Positions 57,873 to 64,000 of a DNA stretch of 64,000 bases are shown here, piece after piece. The position numbers and the translations under genes are program-made. The number at the start of each line of letters is the position of its first letter. The first letter of the stretch is position 1. The notes under the pieces were generated by a model that worked only from the letters and a program-made list of their open reading frames with translations, had not been told where the DNA came from and did not search any database. The stretch lies in NCBI GenBank assembly GCA_951812995.1, contig CATOTD010000006.1, positions 281,340 to 345,339 on the forward strand. Reading direction: 5' to 3'. Source of the DNA: an uncultured Gammaproteobacteria bacterium. Its GTDB lineage: Bacteria > Pseudomonadota > Gammaproteobacteria > Eutrophobiales > Eutrophobiaceae.

Positions 57873-59090
57873 TTAAGTATTTTTTTTGCCTTCGAATGCC
57901 TTTAAAAAGAGAGCTATATTACTCTCCACTACCGCCCTGTCGTTACCAGTTTTTGTAGCATATTTTATACAGTTTCGACTTATTTTTTGGCGCTCGCCTT
58001 GTCCCATAAATGCATATTTTTCGATTATTTTGACAAATTCATCTGGTCTATCCAAAGATACGTCCCAACCAACCTGATATTCCCCAAGATCTCGCCATGG
58101 AGTTCTATCACTTGTCAACACAGGCACTCCAGCTACAAAAGACTCTAAGAATACATGCCCAAAGTTTTCTCCAAGAGTAGGCAAGAAAAAGAGATCATAA
58201 TCAGAAATAGTTGAAACCACATTTGAGTGCTCCACAGTCCCTTTATATTCAACCAGAATATTTCCGGGTAATACTTGCATTAGTTTTTCACATTCATTCC
58301 AATATGTTTTAGAGTCAATTGGCCCGTATATAGAAAACCTTATTTGCGAATTAATTTTCGACAAAACTTTCAACGCAAAATCAAGGTTTTTCTTGGGAGA
58401 TATCCTTGACAGAAAGCAAACCTTAAGCCTGGTGCCAACCTCGGATTCAGATATTTTCCGATCGAGAGGATTATTTTTAGCCACAATATTTAGATCCGTA
58501 GCTATTAAGAGATCCGGGGCATCCTTACCAGGCATATGCTTAAAAAAACCGGCTTTTATTTCTTCGGCTTCGATAAACGTAGATGCTTGAAACACGCATC
58601 CGCCATATAATTTAAACAAACTTACAGTTTTGATATACAACCACTTTTTAGCTTTTTTGATCCGCAACGCCCCCTCGGAAAACTCTCCTCGAGGTGCTAA
58701 CACAACAGGTTTGGACTGCGCACTGAAAATCTTACTTAAAATCAATGGCTTCACAGTAAAAGAAAAATCAAAAAAACTATTCAAATAAATTAAGTCACAC
58801 GATGTATTCTTTATGATCTTTGCTATATTACAAAGTGTTAAGTAATCTTTGCTTGCATAAAAAACTTTTGCCCGCCCTACCTTATTCCACGAATTTACTG
58901 GAATTTTTTTGTATGCTGTTCTGTCGCCTGAATCTCGGTCTTTCGTTATTATATAAAATTCAAATTTATCACTTAAGCACTCTACCATTGCCTCAATTGT
59001 TCGGATTGACCCACCACCTTTATAGCCAGGGATGTAATAATGAACAAATGTGATAATTTTTAACTTTGTTCCAGTTTTTTTTATACACAT
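57873..59090 (-). CDS. GT4-type glycosyltransferase (copy B)
   Basis: 405 residues, differing from the copy at 21697 by one residue (Asp for Asn in IATDLNIV). Same motifs: VHYYIPGYKGGGSIR, SRISPKKNLDFALK, ENFGHVFLESFVAGVPV. Both copies keep an open frame, either because the duplication is recent or because the enzyme is used. Confidence 0.85.
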   Translation of the reverse strand: MCIKKTGTKLKIITFVHYYIPGYKGGGSIRTIEAMVECLSDKFEFYIITKDRDSGDRTAYKKIPVNSWNKVGRAKVFYASKDYLTLCNIAKIIKNTSCDLIYLNSFFDFSFTVKPLILSKIFSAQSKPVVLAPRGEFSEGALRIKKAKKWLYIKTVSLFKLYGGCVFQASTFIEAEEIKAGFFKHMPGKDAPDLLIATDLNIVAKNNPLDRKISESEVGTRLKVCFLSRISPKKNLDFALKVLSKINSQIRFSIYGPIDSKTYWNECEKLMQVLPGNILVEYKGTVEHSNVVSTISDYDLFFLPTLGENFGHVFLESFVAGVPVLTSDRTPWRDLGEYQVGWDVSLDRPDEFVKIIEKYAFMGQGERQKISRNCIKYATKTGNDRAVVESNIALFLKAFEGKKNT

Positions 59091-59536
59091 GAGAGCATCA
59101 TCTTAATAAATCCATAAGTGGGCTGAGCCTTTTTCGTAATTAACAGACAAATCTTTTTTCCCTTACCCTAGAGACCTACACTCATCATCAATGAATGATT
59201 AATAACTAATAATTCTAGGCAATGATTTTTGTTTCAATATCAATACCATCTATGAATTTATGCAAAAAATATCACATGTATTTTTAGTGTTCCATTTCAT
59301 TGGCTGGACACCTAGAAACTTAATACGTACGACAATATAACCAAGTTAGCTTAGAACTTGCATATCCAAAAGCACTATACTAGCAACCAACAAACCACAA
59401 TGGAATTTCATTTTATTTGAACGATTACTTTTATGTTCAATATGCAGAAGCTTAATATTACAGCAGAGAATCAAGTCTAGCAATACAGCAACCCTAGCCA
59501 TGCCGTGCTTTTGTAGTTTCCCGACGTTTTTCAATA
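59091..59536. other. Non-coding spacer of the duplicated cargo, copy B
   Basis: 446 bases matching 22915-23360. No gene or RNA recognised. Confidence 0.6.
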
Positions 59537-60908
59537 GAGTTATAACCGGATCTGGTGTCTGAATAGGTTGAAGTATGCGGCGTGCCTTGCTGAAATCGGT
59601 TTTGTCTAGCAATCGAAAGTAGCAAGAGGAGCACGCCACACATGACAAACAATACTGTGATTGATCTGGGTACACCAGAGGGCATTGATCCACTGACAGA
59701 ACTAATCAAATCGGGTGCGAGGCAGTTAATCACCGAAGCTGTCCAGGCAGAGCCAGATGCGTTGATGAGGCAGTATGATGATCAAAGGACGGCTGACGGA
59801 CGACAGCGCGTTGTCCGCAGTGGCCATCATCCCGAACGAGAGGTGATTACAGGGGTTGGCAAGGTCAGCGTTGAGGTGCCGAAGATTTGTCGCCGTGAGG
59901 GTAAACCGGCGAGCTTCCAATCTTTGCTTGTACCGCCCTACATCCGGCGCACGGCGACGCTGGACGCGGCGATCCCCTGGCTTTATTTGAAGGGTGTTTC
60001 GAGTGGCCAGATGCAGAGCGCACTGGAAGCTATTGTCGGACCCGAGGCTAAAGGGCTGTCGGCCAATGTCGTGGGTTGTTTGAAACGGCAATGGGAAGCT
60101 ACATACAAGCAATGGTGTACACGTTCCGTGGCGGATGAATGGGTCTATATCTGGACTGATGGCATCTACAGTGGTCTTCGAGGCGACGATGGCCGATTGT
60201 GCTGTCTGGTTATCATCGGCGTGAACAGCCGCGGTCAGAAGCACTTTCTGTCGATTGAAGAGGGTGTCAGGGAATCGAAACAGCGCTGGCGAGCAGTGTT
60301 GTTGTCGTTGCAACAAAGAGGCTTGGGTCAGCCCCGAAGCTGGCCATTGGCGATGGTGCTTTGGGTTTCTGGGCAGCCCTTGAGGCAGTGTATCCAGAGA
60401 CTGATGTGCAACGTTGCTGGATGCACAAGACCGGCAATGTGCTGAACTATCTGCCCAAGTCTGTTCAGGAGAAAGCAAAGCAGGGTCTGGATGGCAGAGG
60501 GCCGCGTTGACGCAGAGCAGGTGTTCGATGACTTTGAGGAACGTTTCGGTGCAAAGTATCCCAAGGCAGTGGCATGCTTATCGAAAGACCGTGATGCGTT
60601 GCTGGCATTTTATGACTTTCCAGCAGAGCACTGGAGCCACATCAGGACAACGAATGTCACCCCGTCGAGATTTGCGACAATCCGGCATAGAACACGCCAG
60701 GCCAAAGGTTGTGTCACGCGGAATACGATGCTGACGATGATCTACAAGATGGGATTATGCGCCGAAGATTCCTGGCGCAAATTGAGAGGCTTCAGACACT
60801 TGGCAAAGGTGATTGAAGGCGTGAAGCTTAAAGATGGAATCGAGGTCACTGAGAACGACAAGGCAGCCGCATGATTAACTTGTCAGACACTACTTTTGAC
60901 AATAGCTC
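59537..60908 (+). mobile_element. ISc copy 3, nearly full length
   Basis: Left end GAGTTATAACCGGATCTGG at 59537, right end GACAATAGCTC at 60908. 1,372 bp, slightly shorter than copy 1 because of two small deletions. The right end truncates a DNA methylase gene. Confidence 0.85.
59642..60874 (+). pseudogene. ISc transposase copy 3, two frameshifts
   Basis: ATG 59642. Good reading to about 60330, where one base is missing (GGTCAGCCCCGAAG against CAACCACCGAAG in copy 1); near 60490 about 10 bases are missing in KQGLHDIWMAEG. The last part is intact from MAEGRVDAEQVFDDFEERFG to ENDKAAA, stop 60874. This gives the best C-terminal reading of any ISc copy. Confidence 0.85.
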
Positions 60909-61018
60909 GAGATAATATAGGGCAGTAATTTTAATTTTGAACCCGTGTATTTAACGCCTTGCGTGTTTGGCGTGGATTGTTCGGGAAAACCGAAAAGGCT
61001 TTGTTGCTGGCTACTCAT
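60909..61018 (-). pseudogene. D12-class adenine DNA methylase, N-terminal stub
   Basis: ATG 61018 gives MSSQQQSLFGFPEQSTPNTQ and then GVKYTGSKLKLLPYIIS before the ISc end. The G.KY.GSK.KLLP.I motif is the S-adenosylmethionine-binding start of Dam-like D12 methylases. About 36 codons survive, so it is inactive. Confidence 0.65.
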
Positions 61019-61227
61019 TTTATTATGTGCCTTTGTAATAGGTTGGCAGATTATACCAATTTAACACTGGCTACTTATTGCATAGATATGTAATTTGGTG
61101 TCCGATTTGAATCATGCGTAAATTGATCTGTGAAGAACCTGATCTGAATAACGGTTGTAATAAGTTATCATTGCGTTTGAAATTTTATCATATTTTAATA
61201 AAAACGATTATAAATAAAGGTTAATCA

Positions 61228-62394
61228 ATGAATTTGCTAAAAGATTTTTTTAAGCTGGAGGCGGCCAGCGGAATTATCCTAGTCGTTGTGGCTGTATTAG
61301 CCATGATAATTTCCAATTCACCACTACACTATTATTACGAATTAATATTGGATCTGCCTATAGAAATTAGAGTTGGCCCACTATTAATTGCTAAGCCATT
61401 ATTGTTGTGGGTCAATGATGCTTTGATGGCGGTGTTCTTCTTTCTGGTTGGACTGGAATTGAAACGAGAAATGATAGAAGGCGCGTTGTCAAAGTTAAGC
61501 AATATCGCCTTCCCCGCAATAGGTGCGATTGGCGGCATGTTGATCCCGGCCATAATTTATTCATGGATAAATTGGGGTGATGCCATCGCTATTAGAGGAT
61601 GGGCGATTCCAGCCGCAACAGATATCGCCTTCGCATTGGGTATTTTATTATTGCTTGGTAATCGTATACCAACAAACCTGAAGATCTTTCTGCTATCAGT
61701 CGCCATTATTGATGATATAGGTGCCATCATAATAATCGCACTTTTTTATACTGAGAACTTGTCTATAAATGCACTATTAATCAGCTTATCTATTATACCC
61801 GTGCTTTATATTCTCAACCGGAAAAATGTGGTCCGTATCATACCCTATTTATTTGTCGGTCTTATCATGTGGGTTGCACTGTTAAAGTCTGGTATCCATG
61901 CGACTTTGGCGGGCGTTATACTCGCATTTTTTATTCCCATAAGAGCAAAGGATAATCCCGAATATTCACCCTTAAAAAAACTTGAACATGATCTCCATGG
62001 CGTTGTTGCTTATGGCGTGTTGCCCATATTTGCGTTTGCAAATGCTGGCATTTCATTAACCGCCGTTGGCCTAGATTATATTCTGGGGCCAGTACCACTT
62101 GGCATTGCAATAGGGTTATTTGTTGGAAAACAATTAGGCGTGTTTGGATTTTGCTGGATCGGGTTAAAAGCAGGCTGGGTATCTTTACCTAGAGAGGTTA
62201 ATTTAATGCAATTATACGGTGTTGCATTATTGTGTGGTGTCGGCTTTACCATGAGCCTTTTTATAGACTCACTTGCATTTGATAAAGAGGCTGTTAATTT
62301 ACTCTTCGATGGGAGACTCGGAATCATGCTAGGCTCGCTATGTTCAGGTGTTGCCGGGTATTTGGTATTAAGAATGACTACCAAGGCTAAATGA
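61228..62394 (+). CDS. nhaA: Na+/H+ antiporter NhaA
   Basis: Inner-membrane antiporter exporting Na+ for two H+. 388 residues, twelve hydrophobic segments. [20 protein letters not shown] at the N-terminus, [34 protein letters not shown], and the paired transport aspartates in [23 protein letters not shown] upstream of the ATG. Single gene; the 209 bases before it (61019-61227) hold its promoter and no further gene. Confidence 0.96.
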   Translation: MNLLKDFFKLEAASGIILVVVAVLAMIISNSPLHYYYELILDLPIEIRVGPLLIAKPLLLWVNDALMAVFFFLVGLELKREMIEGALSKLSNIAFPAIGAIGGMLIPAIIYSWINWGDAIAIRGWAIPAATDIAFALGILLLLGNRIPTNLKIFLLSVAIIDDIGAIIIIALFYTENLSINALLISLSIIPVLYILNRKNVVRIIPYLFVGLIMWVALLKSGIHATLAGVILAFFIPIRAKDNPEYSPLKKLEHDLHGVVAYGVLPIFAFANAGISLTAVGLDYILGPVPLGIAIGLFVGKQLGVFGFCWIGLKAGWVSLPREVNLMQLYGVALLCGVGFTMSLFIDSLAFDKEAVNLLFDGRLGIMLGSLCSGVAGYLVLRMTTKAK

Positions 62395-62417
62395 AGGAAA
62401 ATCGCAGGTATTCAATA

Positions 62418-62749
62418 CTACCCAAATGTAGCTTTAATCTCGTCATACGTTGCATCAATAACATGCACATTTGCATAACCCATCAATTCAAGCGTGTGGG
62501 CTGATAATGAGGCTCGCCCGCCAGCACCGCAATGCAAGAGTATGGGTATCCCGGCTTCGGGACAAAGCTTGTTTATCCTCATCTCCAATACACCACGCGG
62601 AATATTTTTAGAATCAGTCAGTTTCGATTCAATGACTTCATCTGGTTCACGCACGTCTATAATCACGGCATTATCGTGCCGATCATAAAACATCTTTGCA
62701 GAAGTCGGATCCATGCAATCGCAATGTGCCTTAGCGGCCGCAATAAGAT
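62418..62749 (-). pseudogene. Rhodanese-domain protein, 5' end removed by ISd
   Basis: Frame runs from the ISd edge (62749): LIAAAKAHCDCMDPTSAKMF, then VIIDVREPDEVIESKL, the active-site loop LLHCGAGGRASLSAHTLELM, and stop 62418. Single rhodanese domain with catalytic Cys in HCGAGGRAS. The native start is lost; translation from the internal ATG (62714) would give 98 residues with nearly the whole domain, so it could still work. Convergent with nhaA. Confidence 0.75.
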
Positions 62750-64000
62750 GGAGACCTCGAACAACGCTGATTCTGGATGGGTTTTGACGCGAGCACCAGT
62801 CGTTGTCACCCGCATAGCGGGTGTGAAGGTCAAGGTCGGTGGTATTTGAGGCTGTGTCGCGCTGTTTGGGTCTGCCAGGGCGGGTATTTCCGGAATTTGG
62901 GCGGAGTCAGGCTGTGGCCTGTCGTCGCTCGTGGAAGATGAGACGGCGGAAGTTGTAGCTCAGGTTGGCCATGGTCATGCGGGCCTTCGCACGGGTTTGG
63001 CCGATTGAGCGGATGGTCAGAGCCATGGGCCCTTTCTCGTAGCCGAACACAGGCGCGGATGGCGGAGCGTGTCGCGTTGCCCCGACGAATATGCCTGGCC
63101 ATGGGTTTGCCGCGTGGCTTCTTGCGATGGATATGTGAGCGGTACCCTTGCGCCTTCAGCCAAGCCTCATTCCTGGCCGAGCGGTACCCGGTATCGGCCC
63201 AAACCGCCTTCGAGCTGTTTGTCTCGTCCAGAACCGAGGACAGTTCATGCCCGTCGTAGCGAGCCGCATTCGTGCCAGTCTCACCCCGGATGAAGCGCCA
63301 TTTGCGATCAATGGACACGTGGTTCTTGTACCCAAAGTGCGGAACCGAAATATCGACAAGGCCAGTATCCTCCTCACCCTCCTTGGTCGTCTTGGCCTTT
63401 GAATACTTGACCGTCCAACGCGCATCGGTGTCTTTCTGGGCAGCCTTGGACAGATCATCGGGCCAGATGTCAGACGCGGCCTCACCTGCCTTGGCGCGCG
63501 CTTTCTCTGCTTTCGTCATCCGCTGGCGCGGGGCAAAGACCAACGTGGCATCCATAATCTGACCGCCGGTCGGTTTGTATCCCCGCGCGCAGAGCTGAGC
63601 TTCAAACGCGGCAAACAGGGCCTTGAAGACACCCGCCTGGGTCAGCTTCTCTCTGAAAAGCCAGATCGTCTTCTGATCAGGTGTCGGCTCCCCAATTTGA
63701 AATCCCAGAAACCGCAACCAACTGAAACGGTCACGAATGAGAAACTCCATCCGCTCATCACTCAGATTGTGCATCGAGGCCAACACCAGCACCTTGAACA
63801 TCACAACGGCATCATAGGGCGGGCGACCACCTTTGGGACGTTCCCCATAGCCAAGTGCTTCAACAAGAACTGGGCGAAACACTTCGAAATCAACGTGCCG
63901 CTCCAAAACCTCAAGCGGATCTCCCATCGCCGAAAGCCGCGCCAAATGATCCGTCAAATCAAACAATCCAGGTGCGTGCATAAACAAAATCCTCCCACAT
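62750..64000 (-). mobile_element. ISd copy 3 (IS5 family), runs off the window
   Basis: Begins GGAGACCTCGAACAACGC at 62750. If 1,299 bp long like the others, it ends about 48 bases beyond the window. Confidence 0.85.
62907..63981 (-). pseudogene. ISd transposase copy 3 (IS5 family), only the late frameshift
   Basis: ATG 63981 (MHAPGLFDLTDHLARLSAMG). Unlike copies 1 and 2, it reads CAG at the amber position (KLTQAGVFKALF), so it is open through GNATRSAIRACVRLRE; there the shared frameshift sends it into a wrong-frame tail. The family tail (GPMALTIRSIGQTRAKARMT, NLSYNFRRLIFHERRQATA) ends at 62907 in another frame. Closest to functional of the three. Confidence 0.85.

Larger units (their letters stand above)
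56015..60908. repeat. Duplicated block, copy B (ISa + polysaccharide cargo + ISc)
   Basis: Second copy of 19839-24390, same orientation, offset 36,176 bases. It retains a longer ISc than copy A. Flanks differ (transporter remnant and methylase remnant here; the 1,650-bp element and parC there), so the block moved or recombined as a unit. Confidence 0.9.

Noticed and set aside
19839..60908. A 41-kb composite transposon made of the two duplicated blocks
   Set aside because: The blocks are in direct orientation and flank core genes (parCE, uvrC, tRNAs). A recombination-generated duplication is simpler, and no target duplication at the outer edges was seen.
1..64000. CRISPR arrays, rRNA genes, riboswitches
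   Set aside because: No regularly spaced 25-40-base repeats with unique spacers, no 16S/23S text and no recognisable riboswitch core were seen. The 137/139-bp phased repeats are far too widely spaced for CRISPR.

Overview
The window is a stretch of a gammaproteobacterial chromosome. The evidence is the order recO-era-rnc-DUF4845-lepB-lepA-glutaredoxin-mucD/degP-rseB-rseA-rpoE with nadB divergent, plus parE-parC, uvrC-pgsA and tRNA-Gly/tRNA-Cys. The species cannot be fixed from the sequence. Core genes are intact and moderately AT-rich. Between them lie blocks of nested, mostly dead insertion sequences, the picture of a genome that has had a large IS expansion.

Layout. 1-11680: housekeeping block (envelope-stress sigma factor operon, nadB, a diguanylate cyclase). 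11766-18079: IS graveyard with pieces of at least five IS types. They are named here ISa, ISb and ISc (IS256/mutator-like), ISe (IS5-like) and an IS1595-like piece, and they surround a dead DUF4411 (PIN-like toxin) gene. 18078-19743: a precisely bounded 1,650-bp element with 27-bp terminal inverted repeats and an 8-bp target duplication. It holds one orphan Trp-rich protein, regularly spaced copies of its own terminal repeat, iteron-like repeats and an origin-like module with two DnaA boxes. It has no recognisable transposase and is the best candidate for something undescribed. 19839-24390: ISa, a polysaccharide remnant (dehydratase fragment and glycosyltransferase) and ISc. This segment recurs almost base for base at 56015-60908, exactly 36,176 bp away. 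24390-35714: parC/parE, a rubrerythrin/Fe-S protein/DUF3501 cluster, and a three-gene TPP enzyme/aminotransferase/aldehyde dehydrogenase operon. 35727-37773: ISa fragment plus an IS5-like element (ISd). 37970-47040: DM13 protein, type III restriction-modification system, two tRNAs, pgsA, uvrC and a family-5-like uracil-DNA glycosylase. 47078-55519: IS pieces around two foreign polysaccharide islands. One is AT-rich (HAD phosphatase remnant, kdsB-like, aldolase-like pseudogene). The other is strikingly GC-rich (glycosyltransferase remnant, wecB-like epimerase, capF-like reductase). 55520-64000: transporter remnant, second copy of the ISa-cargo-ISc block, truncated adenine methylase, nhaA, 5'-truncated rhodanese, and ISd running off the window.

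Nearly every transposase is broken, and copies of the same IS share the same lesions. That suggests spread in trans, gene conversion, or copying after inactivation. Small repeats have driven several of the deletions, and IS insertion has clipped parC's end, a rhodanese, a methylase, a cytochrome and a transporter.
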